Notes under the pieces: model-generated
Databases searched by the model: none
The model's input: the letters and a program-made list of their open reading frames with translations, nothing else
Told to the model about the DNA's origin: nothing
Source of the DNA: an uncultured Pelagibacteraceae bacterium
GTDB lineage: Bacteria; Pseudomonadota; Alphaproteobacteria; Pelagibacterales; Pelagibacteraceae
Reading direction: 5' to 3'
Length of the DNA stretch: 51,896 nt
Assembly: GCA_902521675.1 (NCBI GenBank)
Contig: CABYSP010000010.1
Coordinates: forward strand, 1 to 51,896
Shown: in pieces, positions 33,961 to 42,796 of the stretch
Layout: the number at the start of each line of letters is the position of its first letter
Numbering within the stretch: position 1 is the first letter of the stretch
Position numbers and translations under genes: made by a program

Positions 33961-36612
33961 ATGGAACATTTATTTTTAACTTTACTGGTAATTATAATGA
34001 TTGGAGCTTTGGCATCTGGTTTTCCAGTAGCTTTTGCATTACCTGGATCAGCAATAATTTCAATAGGATTAGCTGCTTTTTTCGGTTATTTATTTGCAGG
34101 AGACCCCAGTGCTTATTTTGCTGTTGATGGGCCTAAAGAATGGTTAACCGCTGGTATTACTAATTTTAGGAGTAATTATTGGGATGTAGAAACTGACACC
34201 TTAATTGCGATCCCATTGTTTATCTTTATGGGGATAATGTTGCAAAAATCAAAAATTGCAGAAGACCTTTTAGTTACTATGGGACAACTATTTGGACCAA
34301 TTCCAGGAGGACTTGGTATTTCTGTTATCTTTGTTGGTGCATTACTTGCAGCAACAACTGGAATTGTTGGAGCAACAGTAATAGCAATGGGACTAATTTC
34401 TTTGCCCACAATGCTAAATAATAAATACGATAAAAGACTAGCAAGTGGAATTGTTTGTTCCTCTGGAACACTTGGTCAAATTATACCTCCTTCAATTGTC
34501 TTAATTATAATTGCCGATCAATTGGCAAGTGCCGCTGACGTTGCAAATACTATGCGTCAGACTGATTATAAAATTTTAACTGGCGAATTTAATATGCCTG
34601 GAGAATTTAGAGTAGGGTCTACTTCAGCTGGAGATATGTTTTTAGGTGCATTATTACCTGGATTAGTTTTGGTTGGTTTGTATATGCTTTACATATTTGT
34701 GTATGCAAGATTAAACCCAAAAGCAGCTCCTCCTGTACCGTTCAAAGGAAATTTTGACACTAAATTTTGGATCAAAGTTATATTAGTAATTATTCCACCA
34801 CTTGCCCTAATCTTTGCAGTTTTAGGATCTATACTTATGGGTATTGCTACTGTAAATCAGGCTGGATCAATAGGTGCTATTGGTGCAACAATGATGGCAG
34901 GCTACAGATTACATCAAGGTAAAAAGAATGCTTACTATCCAATAATTATTGCAATTGTATCTTTAATTCCAATTTATTTTTTATCTAAAAATTATAACTT
35001 AAATATTAAAGCTGTTGACACTAGAGATCTAGGCGCAATATTAATTGCATTATTTTTTACAATTACATTTTTAGCTAGTGTTATATGGAGTTTTTGGAGA
35101 GCATTTAAAATAGATGATGTTTTAAAAGAAGTTGTTGTAGAAACTTGTGTAACCACCTCAATGGTATTTATAATTTTACTCGGAGCAGCAATGCTAACCT
35201 CTGGATTTAGAGCATTTGGAGGCGAAGAGTTAGTAAGAGACTTTCTTCAGGATTTACCAGGAGGATTTTGGACCCAATTCGTTGTTGTGATGGTAGTTAT
35301 CTTTTTATTAGGTTTTTTTCTAGATTTTATAGAAATAGCTGTAGTTGTTGTTCCTATTATTGCTCCTATATTATTAGCTGAACCAGGTGCAAATGTAAGT
35401 GCAATTTGGCTTGGTGTTATGATTGGGGTAAATTTACAAACTTCATTTTTAACCCCACCATTTGGATTTGCTTTATTTTATTTGAAAGGAGTAGCTTCAA
35501 AACTTGTTACTACTTTAAATATTTGGAAAGGAGTTGTTCCGTTTATTATTTTACAATTGATAGGACTTGGAATTGTTGGTTTCTATCCTACATTGGTAAA
35601 TTATTTACCAGCAAGAACATATTTAACTTCTAATGTAGCTCCACCACCAATGAATCCAAAACTTCAATATTGCTTACAAGAATATAAATTTGCAATTTAT
35701 AATAATGAAGAACAAACAATTACAAATGCAATTAAGAATATGCAAAAGTTAACTCCAGCAAATCTTCCAGTAGATAAATTAGATATTTTTGAAGAGCATT
35801 TTGATAATGCTTTAGGAACTTTTGCTATAGTTAAAAAATTGCAAAAAACTGAGCAAGAATACGATTTATTTACAAAAGATTATAAAGATCTTCATTTCGA
35901 TGTAAGAAAAATTCAGAAAAAAGTTAGAAAAATAGACCAGAAAATTAAAAAAACAAAAGCTGAAATTAGAAATTTAGATGATGATGACTTTTCAGATAAA
36001 AATAAATTAGAATTAAAGATCGAGAATTACGAGTTAGAAATTAAAGAACTTCAAAATAAAGTTCCTGAAAGCTGGAAAGCTAAAAATGGAGAGTTTGAAA
36101 TATTGCACAAAGCAAAAAACACAAGAACTAAAAGATATAGAAAAAATGTCGATGAAGCTTATGAAACTCTGGATCAAATAGTGATGTTTATAAATGATAA
36201 TGAAAAGTTAAAAGAACTTTCACCAGAAATAAAAGAATTAAAATATAATATTGATAATAGAAATTACGAAAACGCAATATCAATAATTGATAATCTTTTT
36301 GAAAAACTAGGAGAAATTTCTGGAACCGAAGAATTTGCAAATAAATTAGATGACCTAATATCTGTAATAGATAATGATGAGGTAGATGAACAAAAATTGT
36401 CTGAAGTAAGTTCAGAGACTTTTGATCTTTTCAATTTAGAAGTTTCATGGAGAGATGATGCTAATAAGAATTTGATGCCTGAATTAATTAAATATAATGA
36501 TGTTATCAAACATAATATTGGTCTTAGACTTCAAAACAGATTAACTAAAGAGCAAGCTAAATTTGTTGCAAGATGTAACTCAGTTCACCGAGATATATCT
36601 TTAAACTTTTAA
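33961..36612 (+). CDS. TRAP transporter large permease (DctM family) with long charged C-terminal extension
   Basis: An 883-residue protein. Residues 1 to about 550 are the DctM transport domain, longer than usual owing to insertions near 190-220 and 320-390; ILGQ-type blocks TLGQIIPPSIVLIIIA and NLQTSFLTPPFGFALFYLKG are intact. Residues about 555-883 are soluble, rich in Lys, Glu, Asp and Asn, with heptad-like coiled-coil character around 643-710 (RKIQKKVRKIDQKIKKTK). The extension has no motif that I recognise and is probably cytoplasmic. No stop or frameshift separates the two parts, and codon use looks alike. It is the last gene of TRAP operon 2. Confidence 0.9.
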   Translation: MEHLFLTLLVIIMIGALASGFPVAFALPGSAIISIGLAAFFGYLFAGDPSAYFAVDGPKEWLTAGITNFRSNYWDVETDTLIAIPLFIFMGIMLQKSKIAEDLLVTMGQLFGPIPGGLGISVIFVGALLAATTGIVGATVIAMGLISLPTMLNNKYDKRLASGIVCSSGTLGQIIPPSIVLIIIADQLASAADVANTMRQTDYKILTGEFNMPGEFRVGSTSAGDMFLGALLPGLVLVGLYMLYIFVYARLNPKAAPPVPFKGNFDTKFWIKVILVIIPPLALIFAVLGSILMGIATVNQAGSIGAIGATMMAGYRLHQGKKNAYYPIIIAIVSLIPIYFLSKNYNLNIKAVDTRDLGAILIALFFTITFLASVIWSFWRAFKIDDVLKEVVVETCVTTSMVFIILLGAAMLTSGFRAFGGEELVRDFLQDLPGGFWTQFVVVMVVIFLLGFFLDFIEIAVVVVPIIAPILLAEPGANVSAIWLGVMIGVNLQTSFLTPPFGFALFYLKGVASKLVTTLNIWKGVVPFIILQLIGLGIVGFYPTLVNYLPARTYLTSNVAPPPMNPKLQYCLQEYKFAIYNNEEQTITNAIKNMQKLTPANLPVDKLDIFEEHFDNALGTFAIVKKLQKTEQEYDLFTKDYKDLHFDVRKIQKKVRKIDQKIKKTKAEIRNLDDDDFSDKNKLELKIENYELEIKELQNKVPESWKAKNGEFEILHKAKNTRTKRYRKNVDEAYETLDQIVMFINDNEKLKELSPEIKELKYNIDNRNYENAISIIDNLFEKLGEISGTEEFANKLDDLISVIDNDEVDEQKLSEVSSETFDLFNLEVSWRDDANKNLMPELIKYNDVIKHNIGLRLQNRLTKEQAKFVARCNSVHRDISLNF

Positions 36613-36651
36613 TTCTTTGGAATTTGTTTTTTTATCATTCTTCGATGAGAA

Positions 36652-38235
36652 TTAATATCCTTTTGCATACCCATCTTTTCTAGGATCTGATCCACCTATG
36701 AGATCACCTTCACTTCTATTTATTTTTATCGCTTGGCCCCCACCATGGGTACCATCAAAATATTCTACATTATGACCTATTTCTTTGAGTCCATTGAAAA
36801 TTTCTTTATCAACCGTTTTTTCTAGTTTGTAAATATTATTAAAATGAAAAGCTCTTGGAAAACTCAAAGCTTCTTGTGGTCCCATTCCAAAATCAATCAT
36901 ATTATTTAAAACATGAACTTGTCCCACTGGTTGATATTGGCCTCCCATAACGCCATAACTTAAAGTTGCTTTGTTGTTTTTATCAATAAGCATACCAGGA
37001 ATAATAGTATGTAACGGTCTTTTTAAGCCTGCTATACAGTTTGGATGTCCATTTTCTACTCTGAAATTTGTACCCCTATTATGTAAAAGTATTCCACTTT
37101 TATTTGTAGTAATACCTGATCCGAATACATAACAAACAGAATTGATTATTGATACACTATTTAAATCTTTATCTACTACTGTTAAATATATTGTTTCTGG
37201 ATGAGCTGGAATATTTAAGTCACCAACATCACTGCATGAATTTAAGTTAATTTTATTAAAAATTTCCTCAATATTTTTATCACTTAAAATTTCTTCTAAA
37301 TTAAAGTTAACAAAATTTGGATCGCCTAAAATAGTTTCTTTAACTTTATAAGCTTGTTTTGTAACTTCTGCTTCAAGATGGAATCTTTCTGTGCTATTAA
37401 ATTTATAATTTTGAATATTTAATTTTTCTAACAATTTCATCATAATCAATACTGTAACACCAGGACCATTGGGAGGGCATTGATGAATAAAATCACCCTT
37501 ATAATTAGATTTAATTGTATCTGATCTTATTGTACTCTGTTTTGAAAAATCCTCAAAAGTATGTACACCACCTAATTCATTTAAAGTTTCAATTATATCT
37601 TTTGCAATTTCTCCTTCATAAAATTCTTTACTTCCTTTTTTGCTAATTGCTTCAAGTGTTTCTCCTAAAGCAATATTTTTCATTAATTCATTTTCTTGAT
37701 AAGTACGACCATCTTTCAAAAAAATTTTTTTTGAATTTTCATTACCATTGATTTTATTCAAACTATTTTTCCAAGCATTTGATACGACTTTTGTAACTCT
37801 ATGGCCATTCTTTGCTATATTAATTGCACCTAAAAATAATTGTTCAAAATCTAGCTTACCAAATTCCTTATGAATTTTTTCCCAAGCATTCAGTGCACCA
37901 GGAATTGTGACTGAATGTGGACTAGTTAATCCAATTTTATCAATATGCTTATCCTTAAAAAAATCATAATTTAATTTTTCAGGCGCTAAACCTGATCCAT
38001 TAAAAGACACAGCATCCTTGTTATCCATTTTAACTATTGCAAAACAGTCGCCACCAATACTCGTTGCATTAGGCTCTACTACAGATAAAACAATCGAGGC
38101 AGCAATTGAAGCATCCACTGCATTTCCTCCCATTTTAAGTATTTTCAATGCTTCTTCTGTAGCTAAAGGATGTGAAGTTGCAGCCATTGCATTTGAAGAA
38201 CGTGCATCTTTGACTTTTGTTGATTGATTATTCAT
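36652..38235 (-). CDS. ggt: Gamma-glutamyltransferase family protein
   Basis: A 527-residue member of the gamma-glutamyltranspeptidase family, which self-cleaves before a catalytic Thr and cuts or transfers gamma-glutamyl groups, for example from glutathione. The autoprocessing Thr is probably Thr348 in HPETIYLTVVDKD; the small-subunit oxyanion/binding region FGSGITTNKSGILLHNRG follows. The first residues (MNNQSTKVKDARSS) show no signal peptide, so unlike the classical periplasmic enzyme it is likely cytoplasmic. It is divergent from an MFS transporter over only 29 bases, and the two may share regulation. Confidence 0.9.
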   Translation of the reverse strand: MNNQSTKVKDARSSNAMAATSHPLATEEALKILKMGGNAVDASIAASIVLSVVEPNATSIGGDCFAIVKMDNKDAVSFNGSGLAPEKLNYDFFKDKHIDKIGLTSPHSVTIPGALNAWEKIHKEFGKLDFEQLFLGAINIAKNGHRVTKVVSNAWKNSLNKINGNENSKKIFLKDGRTYQENELMKNIALGETLEAISKKGSKEFYEGEIAKDIIETLNELGGVHTFEDFSKQSTIRSDTIKSNYKGDFIHQCPPNGPGVTVLIMMKLLEKLNIQNYKFNSTERFHLEAEVTKQAYKVKETILGDPNFVNFNLEEILSDKNIEEIFNKINLNSCSDVGDLNIPAHPETIYLTVVDKDLNSVSIINSVCYVFGSGITTNKSGILLHNRGTNFRVENGHPNCIAGLKRPLHTIIPGMLIDKNNKATLSYGVMGGQYQPVGQVHVLNNMIDFGMGPQEALSFPRAFHFNNIYKLEKTVDKEIFNGLKEIGHNVEYFDGTHGGGQAIKINRSEGDLIGGSDPRKDGYAKGY

Positions 38236-38264
38236 AATAATGATTAATTCTCAAAAATTTATAA

Positions 38265-39488
38265 ATGATTACTAAAGTAAATAAAAGCATTATCATATTT
38301 TGTGTTTTCGCCTTTGGATTTTTACTGTCTAATCTGGTTAGATCTATAACTGCAACTTTAACTCCCGTTCTTACTTCTGAGTTTGATCTAACTGCAGGAA
38401 ATCTGGGATTATTGGCAGGAGGATATTTTATTGGTTTTTCGATAATGCAAATCCCTGTAGGGCTTTTATTAGATAAAATTGGACCAAAAAAGGTAATTGG
38501 TTATTTTTTAATAATAGCATTGATTGGAACAATATCATTTGCACTTGCAAAAAGTTTTACTGGATTATTTGTATCTAGAATATTTATTGGTATTGGTGTC
38601 AGTGCTTGCATGATGGGACCTCTTACTGGATATAGAGTATGGTTTGCAGAAAAATATCAACAGAGAGCAAATTCTTGGATGTTGATGGTAGCAAATTTTG
38701 GATTTGTGTCGTCAACTTTACCGGTTCAAATACTATTACCGTATATTGGATGGAGATGGATTTTTATTTTAATAGCTATACTTATTTTATTTAGCATAAT
38801 TTTAATTTTCTTATTAATCCCTAATTGGGAGAAAAAAGAGAGCACATCAACAAAATCTGAAAAAGAGTCATTAAGACAAATATGGAAAAATAAATTTTTT
38901 ATAAGCATGATTCCTCTTGCATTCATTAATTATGGAGGAATTCAAGCAATTCAAACTCTATGGGCTGGTCCATGGATGTTAAATATTACCGGATATACAC
39001 CTCTTCAAAGTGCCACAGGTTTATTTTGGATAAATATTACTATGTTGATTTCATATTTTATTTGGGGATATGTTTTACCAAAAATTTCAGAATACGGTAT
39101 TAGCAGTATTAAAATAATTAAATTGGGCCTGCCAATTAGTTACTTTTCGTTATTCCTTATTATTTATTTTGGTAATAATGCAGGAGCATTTTTATTTACT
39201 TTATACATAATGACATCAATTGTAATTTCATTAACTCAGCCAGCAATTGCGCTAAACTTTTCAAAAAATCTAGCTGGCAAATCTCTTACTTCATTTAATG
39301 TATTTCTTTTTTCTGGAACTTTTTTTATCCAGTGGGGGATAGGATTGGTAATTGATATATGTAGTAATAAAGGATTTGACATTGTAAGTAGTTATAGAAT
39401 TTCATTTTCTGTATTTTTAATTCTTTGTGTATTAAGTTATATTTTTTTTATCTATTTAAATAAAAAAAAATATGAAAATAAAACGTAG
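38265..39488 (+). CDS. MFS transporter
   Basis: A 407-residue protein with 12 hydrophobic segments. The loop after segment 2 reads GLLLDKIGPKKVIG, the major facilitator signature G-x3-D-R/K-x-G-x-R/K-x2. A longer hydrophilic loop (about 187-205, KKESTSTKSEKES) lies between the two six-helix halves. The substrate is unknown. It is divergent from the gamma-glutamyltransferase gene, which suggests a peptide- or amino-acid-related compound, but this is only context. It overlaps the hydrolase gene by 17 bases. Confidence 0.92.
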   Translation: MITKVNKSIIIFCVFAFGFLLSNLVRSITATLTPVLTSEFDLTAGNLGLLAGGYFIGFSIMQIPVGLLLDKIGPKKVIGYFLIIALIGTISFALAKSFTGLFVSRIFIGIGVSACMMGPLTGYRVWFAEKYQQRANSWMLMVANFGFVSSTLPVQILLPYIGWRWIFILIAILILFSIILIFLLIPNWEKKESTSTKSEKESLRQIWKNKFFISMIPLAFINYGGIQAIQTLWAGPWMLNITGYTPLQSATGLFWINITMLISYFIWGYVLPKISEYGISSIKIIKLGLPISYFSLFLIIYFGNNAGAFLFTLYIMTSIVISLTQPAIALNFSKNLAGKSLTSFNVFLFSGTFFIQWGIGLVIDICSNKGFDIVSSYRISFSVFLILCVLSYIFFIYLNKKKYENKT

Positions 39489-40290
39489 GAATTTTTTTTT
39501 GGAATTATTTATTGGTATTGTAGCTATTTACTTAATCGTTTTAATTTTCTTATTCTTTTTTCAAAGAAATTTAATGTATCATCCTGATGAGAATAATTAT
39601 TCTGGAGATAATTTACAAGTTAACATTGAAAAAGTTACCATCAAAACAACTGATAATATTAATCTTTTAGGCTGGTTTCATAATAAAAATTTAAAAAGTT
39701 ATAAAACAATAGTTTATTTTCACGGAAATGCAGGGACACTTGAAAACAGAATCCATAAGTTAAATCATTTTAAAGACATGGATGTTAATTTTTTAATTAT
39801 TGCATGGAGAGGGTTTAGTGGCAATAAAGGAAAACCAAGTGAGGAGGGTCTTTATACAGATGGTGCTAGTGCAATAAACTGGCTTAAAGAAAAAGGTCTA
39901 AATGAAGAAGATATAATTATTTATGGAGAGTCATTAGGAACTGGCATTGCTACTGAAATTACTCAGAATAAAAATTTTGCAGGATTAATATTAGAAACGC
40001 CCTTCACATCAATGATAGAGGCTGCGAAAAATTTTTATCCATACATTCCAGTAGGTTTAATTTTAAAAGATAAGTATGAAAATAATGAAAAAATTAAAAA
40101 TATTAATATTCCAGTATTAGTAATGCACGGTGAGGCTGACCAAATAGTTCCATTTTGGATGGGTAAAAAAATTTTTAATTTAGCAAGTGAACCTAAATAT
40201 TCATATTTTACAAAATATGACGATCATATGATGGAATATGATGATAAACTTGTATTAGCTCTTAAATCATTTGTTGATAGTTTAAATTAA
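39472..40290 (+). CDS. Alpha/beta hydrolase, membrane-anchored
   Basis: A 272-residue serine hydrolase. One N-terminal membrane segment (about 9-31) is followed by the family block LMYHPDENNY, the oxyanion-hole HGNAGT (84-89), nucleophile Ser154 in GESLG, Asp223 (HGEADQIVP) and His252 (DDHMM), a complete catalytic triad. It resembles the BEM46/YfhR (ABHD13-like) group, for which no bacterial substrate is firmly known. The membrane anchor and length are normal for the group. Confidence 0.9.
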   Translation: MKIKRRNFFLELFIGIVAIYLIVLIFLFFFQRNLMYHPDENNYSGDNLQVNIEKVTIKTTDNINLLGWFHNKNLKSYKTIVYFHGNAGTLENRIHKLNHFKDMDVNFLIIAWRGFSGNKGKPSEEGLYTDGASAINWLKEKGLNEEDIIIYGESLGTGIATEITQNKNFAGLILETPFTSMIEAAKNFYPYIPVGLILKDKYENNEKIKNINIPVLVMHGEADQIVPFWMGKKIFNLASEPKYSYFTKYDDHMMEYDDKLVLALKSFVDSLN

Positions 40291-40338
40291 GCCATAATCT
40301 AAACAAAGATAATTCAAATTTTTTTTTTAAGTTAATTT

Positions 40339-40902
40339 ATGAAAAATTTTTTCTTATTTTTTATTATCTTGTTTTCTTTAAATAATTTATCAAATGCCAA
40401 AGAAAATTTAGCATCTGTAGACAGCCTTTTTCATATTGATCAAATGAATTCACACGATGAAAATTTTGCATTATATTTTAAAACCCGTGAAAAAGCTGTC
40501 TTAGCTCGAGGAGAAAATTCAAATTATATTAATGATTTTCCAAAAGATCTTTATATTTATAACTATAAAACGAAAGAGTCTTTGCCATTGATTTCTTATG
40601 AATGGTTTCCCAAAACTGCAAAATATTATTTACAGGAATATGATTTTCCAGTTTTTCCAGATGATTTTGCATATTATCTTTTAAAAGATAATAAAACTTT
40701 AGTGATGATTAGTGCTGTAAAAAGTTTAAAAGTTAATTTTAAATTTGATATAATTGAGAAAAAACTAGAGCTTTATCCTGTAAATGGAAAATTTGATTTT
40801 ATTATTTCTTCGATAGCCAAAAATTGTGGACATTATGAATTTAAAGAACACTACAAATGTAGTTTTTATAAACCTTTAATTTCAAGTACCTTAATTAATT
40901 AA
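40339..40902 (+). CDS. Secreted protein of unknown function
   Basis: A 187-residue protein with a clear Sec signal peptide (about 1-20, LNNLSNA then KEN). The mature part is rich in aromatic and charged residues and has two cysteines near the end (NCGHYEFKEHYKCSF), likely disulfide-bonded in the periplasm. No family is recognised. It overlaps the 3' end of the convergent ftsY gene by 8 bases. Confidence 0.6.
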   Translation: MKNFFLFFIILFSLNNLSNAKENLASVDSLFHIDQMNSHDENFALYFKTREKAVLARGENSNYINDFPKDLYIYNYKTKESLPLISYEWFPKTAKYYLQEYDFPVFPDDFAYYLLKDNKTLVMISAVKSLKVNFKFDIIEKKLELYPVNGKFDFIISSIAKNCGHYEFKEHYKCSFYKPLISSTLIN

Positions 40903-41812
40903 TTTGAGTAAATGCCTCTGCGAATTTTTCGGCCTCAAAAATTTGTAAATCATCTTCTTTTTCACCTAATCCAAGTGCAATAATTGGTAGTTTATATTTT
41001 TTAGCAACAGCTAAAAGAATACCTCCTTTTGCTGTCCCATCTAATTTTGTCATAATAAGACCAGTTATCGGAATAATTTTGTTAAATTCTTCAACTTGAT
41101 TAATTACATTTTGGCCAGAAGTTGCATCCAAAACTAAAATAACATCATGTGGAGCATCAGGATCAATTTTTTTAGTAACGTTTGCAATTTTTTTATATTC
41201 TTCCATCAAATTTTTTTTATTTTGTAATCTCCCAGCTGTATCGATTAAAACTTGATTGAAATCATTATTTAATGCCTCTTCAACAGCCTTATAAGCGACT
41301 GATGCAGGATCAGAACCTTGAGATGATTTTGTAATTTGAACATCAACTTTCTTTGCCCAATTTTCTAGTTGTTCTATAGCTGCTGCTCTAAAAGTATCTG
41401 ATGCAGCTAGCATTACCTTGTTTCCATTACCCTTTAATATTTTGCTTATTTTGCCAATAGTAGTTGTCTTTCCAACACCATTGACACCTGAAATTAATGT
41501 TGCATTTAATTTTTCTTTTTTTTTGAAGAATTCAATATTTTCTAAAGGCTTCATAATTGAAATAATATAATATTTTAAAATATTATTTATTTCGTCAGTT
41601 AAATCTTTATTGGGATCAATTTTTGTTTGAGAAATTATTTCTCTTATTTCTGAAGCCGAAACAATACCAACATCAGATTGAATTAAGTAATCTTCAATTT
41701 TGCCTAGTGTTTTGTCATCAATCTCTTTTTTTACAACTATATCTCTTAAACCTGTTGTAAAAGCTGAGGCACTTTTTTTAAAACCTGATTTAAATTTTTC
41801 AAAAATTCCCAT
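40895..41812 (-). CDS. ftsY: Signal recognition particle receptor FtsY
   Basis: A 305-residue SRP-receptor GTPase that brings ribosome/SRP complexes to the membrane. The N domain is about 1-95 and the G domain begins with G1 motif GVNGVGKT (109-116), followed by DTFRAAA, DTAGRLQNK and TKLDGTAKGG. The acidic A domain of E. coli FtsY is missing, as in many Alphaproteobacteria and streamlined genomes. A positively charged amphipathic start (MGIFEKFKSGFKKS) is the lipid-binding helix. It shares one base with dapF and is near-adjacent to its partner ffh. Confidence 0.97.
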   Translation of the reverse strand: MGIFEKFKSGFKKSASAFTTGLRDIVVKKEIDDKTLGKIEDYLIQSDVGIVSASEIREIISQTKIDPNKDLTDEINNILKYYIISIMKPLENIEFFKKKEKLNATLISGVNGVGKTTTIGKISKILKGNGNKVMLAASDTFRAAAIEQLENWAKKVDVQITKSSQGSDPASVAYKAVEEALNNDFNQVLIDTAGRLQNKKNLMEEYKKIANVTKKIDPDAPHDVILVLDATSGQNVINQVEEFNKIIPITGLIMTKLDGTAKGGILLAVAKKYKLPIIALGLGEKEDDLQIFEAEKFAEAFTQIN

Positions 41813-42636
41813 TAAATTTTAAAATTTATCTCTTCAATATCTGAAACTGGTCCTTTCATATGAATACTATTGTTTTCATCAATTGAAATTGTCAATCTAC
41901 CTGTAGAAAATTCAATATCCACTTTATCATTTACCAGTCCGTTTTGTTTTGCGGCAAAAGCTGTTGCGCAAGCTGCAGTTCCACAAGCTTTGGTAAGCCC
42001 AGCTCCTCTTTCCCACACTCTAACTTTTATCAATTCTTTGTTAACAAAAGTTGCTAAAGTAACATTACATTTTTCTGGAAATAGTGAGTGGGTTTCAATC
42101 CTTGGTCCAATTTTTTCAATTTCAAAATTTTCGTTATTATCAACAAAAAAAACTACATGTGGGTTTCCAACATTTACAGCAGTTCCGCCAGAAAATTCGT
42201 TATTATTTTTGTCATTAATTTTAATTCCTAAATTATTCGTATTTAATTCTTTAGACAATGGAATCTCATCCCATTTTGTTTTTGCAACACCTATTTCTGT
42301 AGAAACCATTTTTTCTCCAACAATATTTGATTTTAATTTGCCAGATAAAGTTGTTAAGACAATTTCTTTTTTGTTATTTTCTTTGCCTAATAAATCAGCA
42401 ATACATCTTGTACCATTTCCACATGCACCAGACATTCCTCCATCTGAATTATAAAATTCTAGTGAAGCATCTGAAATATCATTTTTTTTAATCACTATTA
42501 GTTGGTCACAACCAATAAAATTTCTGTCACAAATCTTTATTATTTGCTCTTTTGTCAAATTTGTAATTGTTTGCCTATTATCTATGATGACGAAATCATT
42601 ACCTAAACCGTCCATTTTAAAAGCTTTAATATCCAT
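41812..42636 (-). CDS. dapF: Diaminopimelate epimerase DapF
   Basis: A 274-residue enzyme converting LL- to meso-diaminopimelate, for lysine and peptidoglycan synthesis. The two catalytic cysteines are Cys72 (SGACGNGTRC) and Cys218 (TKACGTAAC). Overlaps the ftsY start by one base. A minus-strand TATAAT sits at 42682-42677, about 40 bases upstream of the start, with only a weak -35. Confidence 0.96.
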   Translation of the reverse strand: MDIKAFKMDGLGNDFVIIDNRQTITNLTKEQIIKICDRNFIGCDQLIVIKKNDISDASLEFYNSDGGMSGACGNGTRCIADLLGKENNKKEIVLTTLSGKLKSNIVGEKMVSTEIGVAKTKWDEIPLSKELNTNNLGIKINDKNNNEFSGGTAVNVGNPHVVFFVDNNENFEIEKIGPRIETHSLFPEKCNVTLATFVNKELIKVRVWERGAGLTKACGTAACATAFAAKQNGLVNDKVDIEFSTGRLTISIDENNSIHMKGPVSDIEEINFKI

Positions 42637-42669
42637 ATATAGATATTTAACTTATTTATTGACTTTTTG

Positions 42670-42687
42670 AACCTCTATTATAGGTTG
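42670..42687. promoter_or_regulatory. Candidate bidirectional promoter with dyad, dapF/ffh
   Basis: The 18-base AACCTCTATTATAGGTTG region reads TATAAT on the minus strand (towards dapF) and TATTAT on the plus strand (towards ffh); AACC and GGTT form its flanks. No convincing -35 hexamer stands at the right distance for either direction, so this is a weak call. Confidence 0.3.
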
Positions 42688-42796
42688 ATGCCGTTTCCGC
42701 AAAAACATTAACTTTGTGGTGTCTTTGGAAACAAAGAGATCGACACTAGTCAGCGAGGGTTCGCCCACTAGTGCGTTACTGCTATGCGTAATAAAT
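42684..42796 (+). promoter_or_regulatory. Structured leader RNA upstream of ffh
   Basis: The 113 bases before the ffh ATG fold into distinct hairpins. Hairpin 1: GTGTC TTTG (42719-42727), GAAA tetraloop (42728-42731), CAAA (42732-42735), a one-sided bulge GAGATC, then GACAC (42742-42746). Hairpin 2: CACTAGT (42744-42750), a one-sided bulge CAGCGA, GGG, a TTCG tetraloop (42760-42763), CCC, ACTAGTG (42767-42773). The two share CAC at 42744-42746, so they compete or partly open each other. A third, weaker stem GTTAC/GTAAT (about 42775-42792) lies just before the start codon. The SRP RNA core (GGAAGGAAGCAGC) is absent. Confidence 0.65.

Noticed and set aside
36613-36651. Bidirectional terminator between the TRAP permease and gamma-glutamyltransferase genes
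   Set aside because: Only a five-base-pair stem (ATTCT/AGAAT) exists, which is expected by chance in this composition.
42684-42796. SRP 4.5S RNA gene in front of ffh
   Set aside because: The highly conserved SRP domain IV core (GGAAGGAAGCAGC type) is missing and neither hairpin has the symmetric internal loops of that RNA. Kept only as an unassigned leader.
42716-42796. N-terminal extension of Ffh by 27 residues
   Set aside because: It would run through the hairpins, has no family similarity and begins with a GTG lacking a ribosome binding site; the ATG at 42797 gives the standard Ffh start.
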